A DNA stretch of 64,000 bases from Nepenthes gracilis (GCA_033239525.1 BSYO01000025.1:10946001-11010000), one strand, 5' to 3'. Positions 1 to 12,180 are shown, counted from the stretch's first letter. Numbers and translations: made by a program. Notes: generated by a model not told the origin, from the letters alone.

Positions 1-800
1 ATCCAAATTTTCTCTCATCTCCAAAGTAAATACTATTAATATATCTTTCAAAATTTGAATAGTCCTTTTCGATTGACCAAAATGTCTAGGGGTGAAATGC
101 GGTATTGAATTTCAAATTGGTATCCAATTCTTTATACAAGTTTTTCTAAAATTTTGAAACAAATCTTAGGTCACAATAAAAAACAATCAGAGTTGGAATA
201 CCATACGATTTTGCAATCTTATCAACGTATAGCCTTGTCAAACGATCCTTAGAAAATGTCACCTATACAGGCAAAAAATTAGTTGATTTAGTCAATTTAT
301 CAACAATTACTCAAATAGTATAAAATTTCTCACCGTCCTAGGTAGACCCAAAACAAAATCTATTGTGATGTGCTCTCACTTCTAATTAGGAACAGGCAAA
401 GAGTGCAAAAATCTCGAAAGTTTTCTATGCTCAGTTTTGACTTGGTGGTACACTATACACCTTGCCATATAAGCTGTATTCTCTCGTTTCATATTTCTCC
501 ATTAGAAACTTTTTTTCATATCTTGATACATCTTGGTTACTTCAGGATAAATGGTGTATCTTACTCTATGGGCTTCATTCAAAATCTCTTCTTTCAAGTC
601 CTTGATGTAGGGCACACAAATTCTATTTCGAAATTGGAGGATTCCATCTACTCAAATGTTAAAATTTGATTGCAAATCATTATTCAAATCCCCGATAATC
701 TCCATCAAATATGGGCATTCATTTATGACTCCTTGATCCTCTCTATAATCACTAGTTGAATTAGAAAATACAATAAAATCATTTTTGAACCTTGGGAGAA
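1..800 (-). pseudogene. Ty3/gypsy integrase fragment (chromovirus A)
   Basis: Minus-strand translation of about 30-230 gives a broken integrase core: a segment starting LHGIPTLIV, then DLRFVSKF around the second catalytic Asp, then FNTAFHP, which matches the conserved STAFHPQTDGQ block of plant Ty3/gypsy integrases. Stops occur within it. Further right (about 370-700) frames are too damaged for motif assignment, but this should be the N-terminal zinc-binding part. The C-terminal part is cut by the window edge. It is a pseudogene of the element's DNA-joining enzyme. Confidence 0.75.
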
Positions 801-879
801 TAGAATATTGCAACTTTTCATCTATCTAGTATCTCTCATTCCTTGATCATCAAATGGGCCATCTGGTTTGAAAATTTTC

Positions 880-2060
880 GATTCAAAGTATTAGCAACCA
901 CATTTATCTTTCCCGATTGATATTAGATTTCATAATCATAATCTTTAAACAAATCCATTCATTGACGTTGTCGTATGTTCAACTATTTCTGCGAGAACAG
1001 ATATATCTGTCTCCAAATTTTCAAGGTAAAAATAATTGCTGCTAATTTTAAATCATGGATGGGATAATTCTGTTCGTGGGTTTTGAGTTGCGTTGACACA
1101 TAAACAACCACTCATCTATGCTGCATTAAACCATAGCCCAAACTTTTCTTTCGAGTATCATAATATGCCACAAAATCTCCTAATCAATTTGGAATTGACA
1201 ATATCAGTATAAAAGTCAATTTATCCATTAACTCTTGAAAAATCCTCTCGTAGTTCTCATCCAACAGAAAAACTGTTTGCTTATGGGTTAGACGTGTTAA
1301 TGGTACTATAATTTTTGAGAAATTTTCAACGAAGCGTCTATAATATTTGGCCTTGCTCAGAAAATTTAAAACTTCGGTAACATTAGTTAGTCGTTCCTAA
1401 TTAGCTACTACCTGGACTTTAGATCCATTGATACTCTTCCTTTGGAAATTATGTGCCCAAAAACGAGATTTCTTCTAACAAAAACTTGCACTTCTTCAAT
1501 TTGGCAAATAGTCATCTTTCATTCAAGTTTTGTAGGACGGTCCTCCAATGGATTTCATGCTCCTTAGTGTTCTTTGAATAAATTATAATATCATCAATGA
1601 AGATCACTACAAATTGATCCAAATAAGGTTGAAATACTCGATTCATAAGATCCATGGATGCTGTTGGTGATTTATCAATGAAAAGGTATTACCAAAAATT
1701 CATAATGGGCGTACCTCATTTTAAATGCCGTTTTAGATATATCCCCATACTTGATCCTCAACTGGTGATACCCCACATGCAAATCTATTTTTAGAGAAAA
1801 CCTACATTTCTCACAATTAGTCGAACAGATTGTTAATCATCGGCAAAGGATATTTATTGTTGATTGTAATCTTATTTAATTTTTGATAATCAATACATAA
1901 TCTCATTGATCCATCCTTATTTACATAGAATACTTGTACTCCCATAACGATACACTCGGTTGAATAAATCTCTTCTCTAGCAACTCTTTTCAATTATTAA
2001 TTCAATTCTATCAATTTAGATGAGGCCATTTTATAAGGTGTCCTCGAGATTGGTGTAGAT
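880..2060 (-). pseudogene. Reverse transcriptase and RNase H remnant (chromovirus A)
   Basis: The minus strand near 1573-1620 encodes VVIFIDDIIIYSK, the catalytic xxDD box of Ty3/gypsy reverse transcriptase, in which the two Asp residues bind metal. Around 1430-1460 it encodes LGHIISKGRVSMD, matching the FLGHVVSKEGI block that follows the RT core. RNase H should lie at about 880-1250 and is recognisable only in pieces. Many stops and frameshifts are present. In an active element this enzyme copies the RNA into DNA. Confidence 0.75.
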
Positions 2061-2092
2061 CCCTGTATCACATTAATAGCAAATTCAATTTC

Positions 2093-2662
2093 TCAATTAG
2101 GTGGCAAACTAGACAACTTATTTGGGAAAAAATCTTCGAATTCACATACTACTAGAATTTCTTCAATTGATATATTATGACTCCCTGATATAGTGCCATA
2201 GGCCAAATATGCTTGACATTCATATTTAATTAAATGGCTCACATGCAGAGCTGAAATCAATCTGGACATCTCTTTCCCAACATTCTCTTGGAACTCAACA
2301 AATTCATATATCAGAATATGGAACAAAATAGATTTATTAAAATAATTCATACTAGTATGATAACATGCCAATCAATCCATTCTTAAAATGGCATCAAAAT
2401 CAAGCATATCAAGAAAAATTAAATATGCCAACAGCTCGATCCTATTGACCTAAAGCAAGCATTAGGGTTACATAATGCTGGCTAACAAAGAATTAACTAT
2501 TGGGGTGAATACTACTATGGTAAATTCTAAAATTTGAGACAGTGCATGCAAAGTACAAATAAACTTAGGTGCCACGAATGAATACGTAGGCCCGGGATCA
2601 ATCAACATATTAGCCATAGAATCAAAAATTTCCATGTTACCTTCAATAGCTAACAGATTCAC
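2093..2662 (-). pseudogene. Aspartic protease and PR-RT linker remnant (chromovirus A)
   Basis: Minus-strand 2468-2662 (64 codons) contains MLIDPGPTYSFVAPKF, a diverged version of the plant gypsy protease site LIDSGSTHSFIS; the catalytic D-S-G has become D-P-G. Minus-strand 2093-2371 (92 codons) contains YECQAYLAYG, then ILVVCEFEDFFPNKL and SSLPPN, the usual spacer between protease and RT (VVxEFxDVFPxELPGLPP in relatives). The two frames are separated by a break near 2371-2468. Confidence 0.72.
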
Positions 2663-2833
2663 TCTTGCATCCTTCGCGTCACTACGAATATTCTTCTTGG
2701 AATATAAAACTTCTTCTCCGGATGCCTAGGAGGGAACAAACAATCTTTCATTATATGAACAACTTGGCTACAATTAAAGCAAGCTCTGATTTAGTGATAG
2801 CACTGTCGCTCGATATAATGCTTGCCACAATGC

Positions 2834-3680
2834 TTACAAGCCGACTTCAAATATTGGGACTTTGTTGGTGAAGACTTGACTCCGATCGCATTCCTTTTCT
2901 AGTATGCCTTGGACTTGGATTGGGCTCCTTTGGCCTTTGAATTTTAACTTTTGTTCACCACCCTCTTCTTGAAAATGTTTCCCTTTCTTGCTTTTGCTTG
3001 ATGAGTGGAGCTCGAAGAAGCATTTCACTGTAGGTCTGCAACTGAAGGGGCACCAATTACTTTTAGATTGAATCTTGTAGCCATTGCAGAAACTTTTGGT
3101 CTCTCCTAGCCTTGTCTACCACCACATGCGGGACAAAATGGGACAGCTCATTGAACTTGGTGTTGTATTCGGCCATTGTCCAACTACCTTGTCTCAAACG
3201 GTTGAACTTATCCTTCATGATCTCACGAAGGCTTGAAGGGAATAAGTTCTCCATAAATGCCTCTATAAAGATCTCATGTGATTTCTTCATTTTCCATACC
3301 CAAGACTCGCCGTTGAGTAGCCCACTACCGTCTATCTATCTCTTCTTTAAGATTATGAATCGCAAATTTGACTTTATCCTTATCTAGATAGTTTATCACC
3401 TCAAACACTTTCTCCATTCGGTGGATCCAGTTCTCAACTTTGATGAGGTCAGGCTTTCCTCAAGAACTCTAGGACACGCACATCTGTGAAGCGGTCAAAG
3501 GGCGTCATGCCATGCCCTTGGTCAACAGTTCTTGTGGCCTATTCCTTGTCCAGCCGCTAGATCATTCTATCCACAATGTTGCTTATTTGGCTATCATCAC
3601 CAAATAATCATTCTTCGAGCTCAAACCCGATCCTCTACTCTTAGATCCCTTGTTTCTTGATATTTTGATATCTATCATGC
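2834..3680 (-). pseudogene. Gag remnant (chromovirus A)
   Basis: Minus-strand 3063-3290 encodes a Retrotrans_gag-type segment: EAFMENLFPSSLREIMKDKF, then LRQGSWTMAEYNTKFNELSHF, matching the plant chromovirus gag block around FxxKYFP, FxxLxQGxxSVxEYxxxFxxLSxY. Minus-strand 2834-3028 is a lysine- and glutamine-rich stretch expected before the zinc knuckle; no intact CCHC knuckle is visible. Further N-terminal gag extends right to about 3680 in broken frames. The same gag block recurs in chromovirus B near 36964-37143. Confidence 0.72.
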
Positions 3681-3734
3681 AGAAATTTCAAATGTTTAGT
3701 TCTTCAAAATCAAGATACTTTTCTTACAACTTTT

Positions 3735-3745
3735 TTCTAATATTA
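3735..3745 (-). other. Primer-binding site, initiator-Met tRNA type (decayed)
   Basis: The plus strand reads TTCTAATATTA, which differs from the complement of the usual TGGTATCAGAG site mainly by C-to-T and G-to-A changes. It sits three bases from the LTR terminus TGTCATGTCCC, exactly the spacing of the site in chromovirus B (36486-36496). This fixes the LTR boundary and the minus orientation. Confidence 0.65.
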
Positions 3746-3748
3746 TTC

Positions 3749-5834
3749 TGTCATGTCCCAAAACCAATTTTTTTTTGTCCAAAATTTACTAAGATTCAAC
3801 TAATAACCCTAAAGTCAGGTTGAATGTGACGAACCCAAAACCCAAATAATGAAAGTCCACAAATCATAGCTAGCAAAGAATCTAGCATAATTGACCTTAT
3901 TCGGTCTCCGAAATTTACAATAAAAACTTGGTCAAAAACCCAAATAAACTTGCAAGGAAAAACGTTAAACAATACTAAACAATCATTATATCAGACTTGA
4001 ACAAAATTGACCTATATAATAATTCCAAAATATCAAGACTGTAATACTCAAACATATAACAAATCTCTAATATAAATCTAAATATGACCAAATACAAAAC
4101 CAAATACAAAATCCAAATAGAAATATACAATGACCAATACCTTTAGATATCTTTCGTCCAAATCCTAAATGTCTTCAAATCCTTTAATTTGGAAAGGGTT
4201 AGAAATATAACTAATCATAAACCTAAATTTCAACAAGTATATATATATAATAAAATTTGAAGGTTCATAAATTAGAACAAATAACATGTGTGAAAATTCA
4301 ATACGCATTAAAAGTGTAAACGTGACAAATATCCAAGTATATCAAATATCCAATTAATAAATTTTCAAATATGATTTCGTATGCAAAATTCGTAATCTAT
4401 ATACGAATACCAAATAGTCCATGTGTATGAAATTGTTTAAAGTCTCGAATGTACAAATTTGACAAATCTAGAAGTCTTAAAGTCCAAAGTCAAAAGCACG
4501 AAAATTAAATAAATCTGAATATCAATCAAGTCCTACAAATCCTAAAGGTCAAACAACTCAAATATGAAGTCAAATCTAGGTAAAATATCAAAAATTCAAA
4601 ATATGTTAAAATTTGAGAACCAAGGACTAAAAGACTAACTTTAAGAAATACTTATATGCACTTTCGGTAATTTTAGGCCATATTGCTACTATTTAAACTC
4701 ATAGGCGAGGTTGTTTATAAATTTTTTTTTCCTGATAGATAGGGTCAAATATCACTTTATTCTACCACACGTGGATAAATAGTGTAGTCTTCAAATATGT
4801 CTAAATATACTATGATGTTTGAATTTATTTTTCCGTTCAATTCTTTGTAATGGTTATCAACAAAATATCAAATTGGGGAACTCTATGACAAATATCCGAA
4901 ACTTTTCCTCTTTGTAGGAAAAGTACAAAACTTTCACTCTAGGGAAGTATAAATACAAAACTTTTCATTCTGTGGGAAAATACAAATATCGAAACAAGTA
5001 ATAAAATAGAGTCCGATTTGAAGTACATGTATGGATTATCACATGCAAAGCATAAATGCAATATTTCATGACATTTCCTTGAAATACAAATATTTCTATG
5101 TACAAACATACTATCTCAAAATATTTACTTATTTAGTGAAAGCAAACAAATCTCCCAATCTTTTGGTAAAACCCAACAAATCTTCAATACAATTGATTAA
5201 AACTATATGCATGCATACATATTCAAAGTAGAGAAGTAAAAAGTGGCATATATATGTAGTAAAATACAAAATGCAAACAAAATTAGAGGAAATCTGAAAT
5301 TGACCAAAGATCAGACTTAGAAATATTTGTCTAAACCTCTTAATCTGATAAAATGAAGGTTCAAAATCTACTTTCTTCTCTTTCTCTCTCTTCTTTCTCT
5401 TCTCTTCCTCTATCTTTTCTTCTCTTTTCCTGCAAAACTGGTCAGAAATAGTGCAGGCGCTGTTTTTATAAACGAATTGGCACATAAGCACCGGTCAAGT
5501 GCGCATTAGGCGCTGCTCAAACTTTTAGGCGCGCACGAGCACCGCATCAACGCGGCTCAAGTACAAGTAATTTGCCATAACTACGCACGAGCATTATCGG
5601 GGCGCGCTTCAGATGCCATACAATCTATCTGAAACACACATAAGCATCCTATAGACGTTCCTCCGGTGTGCACATTCTGCCTGAGATGCGGATGAGCATG
5701 CATTAGATGCCCATCCGGCCTAGGCTAATTCCCCAATCCGAGTTTCCATTAAATTTTTATTGTATAATTATTTTTAAAATGACCTAAAATTAATTAATGA
5801 TATCATAATTTATAATTAGAAATCGGACCTTACA
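3749..5834 (-). repeat. 5' LTR of chromovirus A (2086 bp)
   Basis: On the plus strand it starts TGTCATGTCCC and ends GGACCTTACA, so in element sense it runs from TGTAAGGTCCGAT to GGGACATGACA, with TG...CA termini. Both ends resemble the LTR of chromovirus B (TGAAAGGATCGAG ... GGATATGACA). In sense it holds a repeated, GC-richer upstream segment (about 5480-5720), a TATA box near 5465-5472 and a purine-rich leader (about 5360-5430), the same plan as the B LTR. Short ORFs here are fortuitous. The matching 3' LTR is outside the window, so the insertion duplication cannot be checked. Confidence 0.82.
5465..5472 (-). promoter_or_regulatory. TATA box of the chromovirus A LTR
   Basis: Minus strand reads TTTATAAAAA just before a GC-richer segment and a long AG-rich leader. 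This mirrors TATAAATAGG plus AG-rich leader at 34560 in the related LTR. Assigned by position and shared layout. Confidence 0.5.
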
Positions 5835-5941
5835 CGGTCGGCTGGGCAGCCCACTTTTCAGTAGGTCTTGGCACAAGTGATATAAAATTTGAATTGGAAG
5901 TAATCTCACATAACTATCTGTAATTGCTTCCTCGTTTTTCA

Positions 5942-6250
5942 GATGAAGCTTGTAAAGTAGCTGTCGAATCTGTAACCATCATGAAGAGACCTGAACCTGT
6001 CTCTGCCTCCAATCAAGATACCATCGTTACAGCGAAAGGTGGCTCTTCCAGTCAGATGAATACGGAAATTGCGACAATCGTGCAGTCCCCTATGAATCTG
6101 GTTATTGGTGGGGCGGCTGCCCCGTCCTCCATGAAAGGCAGGAAAGTCATGGTTTTCCCACGCAAAGCCAACTTGACAATTCCTCCTGGTATGACCGTTT
6201 TGCATTGTGATGACAAATGGATCGCCATAACCACAGATTCAAACCAACGC
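5942..6250 (+). CDS. Internal exon of an unrecognised host protein-coding gene
   Basis: An open frame of about 100 codons lies between a strong 3' splice site (pyrimidine-rich tract ending TTTTTCAG at 5941) and a consensus donor (GTAAGA from about 6251). The peptide starts DEACKVAVESVTIMKRPEP, contains GGAAAPSSMKGRKVMVFPRK, and continues LTIPPGMTVLHCDDKWIAI. Composition is even and codon use is unlike the neighbouring AT-rich repeats. I do not recognise the family and assign no function. The chromovirus A LTR ends 107 bp upstream, so the element probably sits in the preceding intron and earlier exons lie left of the window. Later exons are not visible before the gypsy remnant at about 8890, so the gene may be truncated. 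The 113-codon ORF starting at 5924 includes intron sequence at its front. Confidence 0.6.
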
Positions 6251-8889
6251 AGTAAGACTAATTAATTCATGTTATTTACTGTCTTATTTTGCAGTTTGAA
6301 ATTTACCACCGCAGGCTTTCCAATACTTCTCATAATGTTTAGCTTGTACCCGTGACAAATCGGCCATTATAGTCTTCACGTGCATCTGGCCTTTTGATAT
6401 ATGCTAGTCAGCTTAGCTGATAAAATGTCCTATGTAATTTCCCCTTAAGATGCGAACATAAATATCTATTTCTGCTGGGGCACAGTGTGATGTTGCTGAT
6501 TATCAAAGTGTTATTACATTGAGTCTGCCTGTGAGAATGCTGTATGGTTTGAATTGATACTCTTAATATGCATGTGTGGATTGAGATCAAAACCTAATTA
6601 ACACAGTAATTAAGGAGGCCTAGTTATCTTCACCCCACTATTTATTTGATTTTGAATGGCCAAATGAACTGCATGTTAATAGAAAAAACCGATAGCCCAC
6701 CAAGCAAAAGCCATCGTAGTACGTTAAGATGACATTGTCCCGGAGTTGAACAGTCACATATTAGTGATCTCTGACATTTAGAGACCAAATAGAGGAAGGG
6801 AAATCAGCTTATGGCTTATCAGGCTTGCGAGCGGCCAATTTAAAAGAAAAAGGAAAATCAAACATCCTATGGCATTTTTATTGTTCCATATTGTTAGAGG
6901 ATAATGTTTGGCCATAATTTGGACCCCAAAGGTGATAATAGCGTTTCAATATATAGGTACTTATGATATTCACGAGAATGGATAGATGAATGTCATTGTA
7001 TTGTCTTTTATGTTCCTATGGGAATTATTTGGGCTGATTGGGAGTCAATCTTATAAATTATTTTCTGATATTTAGTTAAATTTATTCTTTAGTTGTTCAT
7101 TTCATTGTGGCATATTTCTAAAATTCTTTCAATTTGTATGTTGAATTTTTTTTTTTATATGCTCATATGCTATGTGAGCCTTATCCAATCCCTTTTCCGA
7201 TTCAGGATATTGAGTCTGTCTGAGGTTGATTTCTCATTCTTAGCTATCTAGCTATGACTAAAAACATACTTATGACAACTTGATACTTGAAGTTTTGATG
7301 AGACTCTTTTTGCCATTGTATTGTTTTTTATGTTCCTATGGAAATTATTTGGACTGATTGGGAGTCAATCTTATGAATTCTTTTTTGATATTTAGTTAAA
7401 TTTATTCTTTAGTTTATTTCATTGTGCCATATTTTTAAAATTCCTTTAGTTTGTATGTTAATTTTTTTTTGTATGCTCACAAGCTATGTGAGCCTTATCT
7501 AATCATTGTTCTAACCAAGATATTGAGTCTGACCGATGTTGATTTCTCATTTTTGGCTGTCTAGCTATGACTAAAAAACCTACTTGTGATAACTCGATGC
7601 TGGAAGTTTTGATGAGACTCTTTTTGCTAACACACTACCATAAGTTGTCTTTGCTTATTTCCTTACCTGGCTATCCTCGAATGGCTTGGTATCCACCTGC
7701 TTTTGAGAGCCTTTTTGCTGGTTCCCTTCATCGGTGTCATTGAACTTTGTGAGCATTTTTAAATAAATGTTTAGTTCAAAAAGAATGGTCAAAGGAATTG
7801 ATGATTCATGTTTAGTTCTATTCTATTCCTAGATTTTTAGTACCCCATGTAGAAGGATCTTTCTGACGCTAAGCGTGCTGATTCCTGTCCAAGTGAAGAA
7901 TATTTTATTCAAGTCCTTCCGGCTTGCATCCTTCTTTTGCCATTAGGAATGGAACATCTCTCAATTTGTAAGTAGTAGAAATTAAGGACATTGTTGTAGG
8001 TTTTGGTTGATTAAAGAATCTTCTCAGAAGTCCATATTTATTGTAAAAAACGAGACCTTTATGGGTCTGTTTCTTTTTCGGGTCTTGGCTACTGCTTAAA
8101 AGGACATCTTCTCAGAAGGTTGTGTATATTAGTAAAAGATGTAACATTCACATGTCTAATTGTTCCTTGCCGTCAAATGAAAAGTTAGCTCATAGGGCTT
8201 CTCTGGTACTTTGCGGAAGATGCCTGAATTAGCCTGCGTTTTCCCTGTCATTATGCGCGAGTTGTAGGTCTGTGCAGCAGAAGCTCTGACATATCGGGTG
8301 CTGGATATGCTTTTATCATCTTATCGAATTCCCTATCATTTTTTTAATGTCAAGTATTGTAAGATGTAAAAAATGTTTTAGCTGAAAGAAAATTTGCCTC
8401 CTTTTCTAGTTCTTTGGTAAGTTCTTTGAGAGTCATGATATAGGCATAACCTCATGACTCTTGAAAGTGAATATCGCTCGTAATGGCTGCCTAATAGTTG
8501 AACCTTTCAACGGAAAATTTCTTATGCTAGCTCTAATGAGTAGTAGAGGAAATCTCAGCCTCAGTGTGTCCTATTTGTATCATGTTTTAAGCTTGCTATG
8601 TATTCTTGCTTTATCTATTGTTCTTTACAATCCATGTTTTATCCCGTTTGCATGTTAATTTTTTTTTTTTTTTTGGTATTCAAATTACCGAGCATGAGAT
8701 GATTATGTAAAAAGAGGTTAAATACTAATTCCATTAATTAGTGCCTTGTCACATTTGCGCACTAACTAACCGAATAAATAAAAATGATTAAAAAATTAAA
8801 AAAAAATTAAGTATGTTTGTCTGAAAATTATGCTTCTCTTGTTTTTACCTTCGTCCGAAACCCACTGAGAATAGTCTGTTTGTTAACCT
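6251..8889 (+). other. Intron-like or 3' flanking DNA downstream of the host exon
   Basis: T-rich plus strand with no long ORF and no transposon protein match. It contains the tandem duplication at 6991-7629. Slightly more GC-rich patches (about 7860-7990 and 8200-8310) could hold exons or 3' UTR, but I see no convincing exon with paired splice sites. The short ORF at 8461-8658 has nothing to support it. A long T run occurs at about 8660-8676. Confidence 0.4.
6991..7629 (+). repeat. Tandem duplication, two copies of about 320 bp
   Basis: Copy 1 (6991-7310) begins TGTCATTGTATTGTCTTTTA and ends at GAGACTCTTTT. Copy 2 (7311-7629) begins TGCCATTGTATTGTTTTTTA and ends with the same GAGACTCTTTTTGC. 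Shared internal landmarks include TTGGGAGTCAATCTTAT, GATATTTAGTTAAATTTATT, GCTATGTGAGCCTTATC and CTAGCTATGACTAAAAA. The copies differ by scattered substitutions and small indels, so the duplication is old. No TG/CA ends or terminal inverted repeats mark it as a transposon. Confidence 0.85.
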
Positions 8890-9041
8890 CTTAGTTTGTT
8901 GATCTAAGGGTAAGAGTCTCAAGTGTGGATGAGTCAAATCTTCAATCTATTGCATTGCCTTGTGGGCTATTTCCCCGTAAACTATGTTCCATTGTCATGA
9001 CAATGGCCTATGGGATTCTAAATCGATGCATTATTGTGGTA
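8890..9041 (-). pseudogene. Ty3/gypsy integrase remnant, part 2 (split by hAT)
   Basis: Read on the minus strand in shifting frames, this stretch gives RFRIP, then AIV, then DNGT followed by FTGK, the integrase block around the second catalytic Asp (xRFGIPRAIVSDNGTQFxGK in Tat/Athila-type elements). It is the continuation of the fragment at 12655-12830, from which it is separated by the 3.6-kb hAT insertion. No LTRs of this gypsy element are visible. Confidence 0.55.
9034..9041. repeat. Target-site duplication of hAT element, left copy
   Basis: TTGTGGTA directly precedes the left inverted repeat and is repeated perfectly at 12655-12662. An 8-bp duplication is diagnostic of hAT transposition. 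Confidence 0.88.
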
Positions 9042-9059
9042 CTAGGAAGTATGAACACT

Positions 9060-9300
9060 CTTGGACTTAAAGTGTCGGTATCTAACACGTGTTGGATGTT
9101 GACATGCTTATGACATATTGGGACATGTGTCAGACACGTTTTGATATGTGTTAATTTATTTTTTTGACACGTTTTGGACATATTTCGAATACGTCCGGAT
9201 ATGTTTTGAACACATTTTAAACATGTCTCGATACGTTTGGACTCGTTCCAAATGTGTTTGGCATGTTACGGATGCGTTTTGATATGTTTTAACATATTGG
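9060..9300. repeat. Subterminal repeat array of the hAT element
   Basis: Repeated short motifs of the type GACACGTTTTG, GATATGTTTTGAACAC, CATGTCTCGATACGTTTGGAC and GATATGTTTTAACAT occur about every 15-30 bp. In hAT transposons (Ac is the standard case) clustered subterminal motifs bind the transposase; that role is inferred here from position. The right end has fewer copies (about 12575-12645). Confidence 0.6.
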
Positions 9301-10779
9301 ATAATTTTATAAATTTTAAAAGATTATGAGCCATATGATAAATTATAAAACTTGTGGGCTTATTTTATAAATTCATAAAATATAATAAGTAGTGAGATCT
9401 TATTCATTAAAATTAGAAAGCCTTTACCTTTTTTAGTGTTTCATCATTCTTTTCTTCTATTTTGTTGAAAAGCCATAGATTAGGGTTCCAATTTTGAATC
9501 TAGTCACCACTCCTACTTCAAATTTTCTCACTCTCTTGACTCATTCATGACTTAGATTATTGTTTTCTTAGCTACAGGATGCATATGATTGGATAGAGAG
9601 AAAAGTTAAATATAAAGGTAAAGTAATTGTTAAGTAATAATATATATTATTATTTTCAAATACTAGAATTAGATTTTGAATTCCTTCTTTTTAGTTTTTG
9701 AACTCTAGAATGGGATTTCAAATACATTTTTCTCACTTACAAATCCTTGATTTCAAAATCCTTTTTCGTTTGGTTTTAAATTTCATTGATTTTACTGTAT
9801 ATATTATTTTATAATATTATTAATTATTTTTTATAATATTTTTTATTGTTATAATATTATTTATTGTATAATATAAAGTAATAGTAATTAATGTTGTTAT
9901 ATAGTAACAATTTATTATAATTTGTAATATACTACATTGAACATATTTTTTGTTTTTAAGTTAAAGTAATATCTTTTGTATTATAATTTGTATTTTAATT
10001 TATAAATAATTTATAAAGTATAATATATATATTTTTAGTTTTTAAAAAAATATTGTATTAATTATTTATTTGTTATTTTAATTGATTGTTAATATGTTAT
10101 CTTTTAAGGTTGACACTAGTTCACATTTATCTTACAACAAATAAGATAATTATAAACTCTTATGGATATATGTTACAAGATATGATAAGTTTAGTAAATG
10201 AGGTAGAAATATATCTTGACAATATAATTTTTACCATCAAATGAAGAAAAATTTCTACATAATGGTTCGTGCTTATTTATTAAAAATATTCGATTTTGGG
10301 ATTAGTTCTTGTAAAAAAAGTGATATAAAATATTTTAGTAAAAAAGTGAAAAATCTTTTTACTTAACTAAGTATCATTGGAAAGTGTAGGATCTTTCTAA
10401 ACTCAATCTTCAATGGGGAGCTTTGTTCAAAGAGGGTTTGATCTAAAGAGGAGAATGGCAAATACAAGTAAATGTACATTTTCTAATCCTATTTCAAAAA
10501 TTTTTAATAATATAACATACCTTCAAGTGTATGTTGAGATTATTAGAATGTTTTATTTTTATAGTTTGTCAGTAAGGAACCATATTATATAAATTTTTAT
10601 ATTTTTATGGCTAGTGACTTACTTGTGGGTTATCTGTCACTTGGATATAATATGTTGAGAACTTTATTACTTCAACAAGAGAAATCTAATATTAAAAGGT
10701 TATTACAACCTATTAAATGAATATGAGAGGAGAAATGTGTGAGTATGGTGAGTGTGGGTAGAGTGACTCTTAAAGAATA

Positions 10780-12180
10780 TCATTGATTAACTTTATCACA
10801 TTAATAGAAAGCGATTCTATATTTCTTAAGGCAGTTGATTGTTTGAAGAAATTAATGATAAATGATTTATCTTTAATTTAATGAATGAAGTCATTGAGGA
10901 GGTAAGTTCTGATAATATTGTTCAGGCGATAACTGATAATGTAAAGAATTGTACAAATATTGGGGCATTAATTTATTAACTTTGTACTCGCATTTCTTTG
11001 ACTCCATGTGTAGTTCGTATACTTAATCTTACCTTGTAAAATATGTGCCGCAAAGAATATTGAAAACAATTAAGTGACATTTAGTGAGTGTTCTTAGATC
11101 ATATAAATTTTTGAGGATTATTTATTTATCTATAATTTTATTATAAATCATTAATTGCGATTGTTTATATTTAATGATGATGTTCCTTTGAAATTTCTTT
11201 TGATGGAAACTACTCATTTTGCCTCGATTATTATTATGTTGAAAAAATTTAAACTCATTAATGTGTCACTTTAAACTTTGGTTATCAGTAAAGAATGAAA
11301 AATATGTAGAGAAGATGATATAGAAAAAGCTAAACATGTTAAGGAATTACTCTTAGATAATATTTGATAAAATAAGATTGATTATATACTTTTATTTACC
11401 ACTCATATATATAATATGTTTAGGATTTGTGACATAGACAAGCACTATCTCCAATTAATATATGACATGTGGAATACTATGATTGAAAAATTAAAAATTG
11501 TAATATATAAGTATAAAAAAAATAAATAGAAGAATTATCCACATTCTATGATATAGTGTACAACATTCTTACTGATTGATGGAGTAAGAACATTCCATTT
11601 CATTGTATGGCCCATTCTCTAAATCGAAAGTAATTAAAGTATTATAATTTATTATTTTTATATTATTTAATGTATATTGATTAAATAAAATTGAATTTAA
11701 ATTTAATAATTTATTTTTAATTATTAAATTTATAAGGTACTATAACAATTAATGACTCAATAAAGAGCCAAAGAGAGTTCCTATATACAAAGATTTAAAA
11801 ATTTATTAAGGAAGAATGAGATGTATGAAAATACAATTTCCTAATATGGAAGATCGAGTTAAGGCTAACATAAAATTTGCTAATTTTTGTTAAGGGTAAA
11901 TTAATTTACGGATATTGATTCTATTAATGATCGCTATAGTATGGATTCAAAAAGTTGGTGGATTGTTTATGGTCCAAGTGAGCATTTACTCAAATCTTTA
12001 GTTTTAAAGTTACTTGTACAATCATTTTTGTCATTATATTGTGGAAGAAATTAAAATAATTACTCCTTTATCCTTTCATTGAGAAGGAATAAAATCATTA
12101 TAAAACGTATCAAAGATTTGGTTTCTATTCATAGTAATTTTTGCCTACTTTTAAGGAGAGTTACAATACTCATAAGAAGA
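10780..12180 (+). pseudogene. hAT transposase pseudogene (DUF659/hATC type)
   Basis: Plus-strand pieces line up in order with plant DUF659-type hAT transposases. SIFLKAVDCLKKL and then DNIVQAITDNVKNC (about 10815-10950) match the block before the second catalytic Asp (NVVQVVTDNASN). Next comes SLTPCVVRILNL (about 10995-11035), then a segment near 11215-11260, FHCMAHSLNRK (about 11595-11625), DSKSWWIVYGPSEHLLKSLVLKLL (about 11945-12015, hATC dimerisation domain), and SFILSLRRNKIIIKRIKDLV (about 12065-12125). Stops and frameshifts interrupt all of it. The N-terminal BED finger is not recognisable. Confidence 0.78.

Larger units (their letters stand above)
1..5834 (-). mobile_element. Ty3/gypsy chromovirus A, partial (3' end beyond window)
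   Basis: The element reads right to left: 5' LTR (3749-5834), primer-binding site (3735-3745), gag (about 2834-3680), protease (about 2468-2662), reverse transcriptase (about 1250-2060), RNase H (about 880-1250) and integrase (1 to about 800). The PR-RT-RNaseH-IN order is that of Ty3/gypsy. The rest of the integrase, any chromodomain and the 3' LTR lie left of the window. All frames are broken, so it is not autonomous. LTR ends and the 3-nt gap between LTR and primer site match chromovirus B at 34250, so the two probably belong to related families. The chromovirus label is inferred from that resemblance. Confidence 0.88.
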
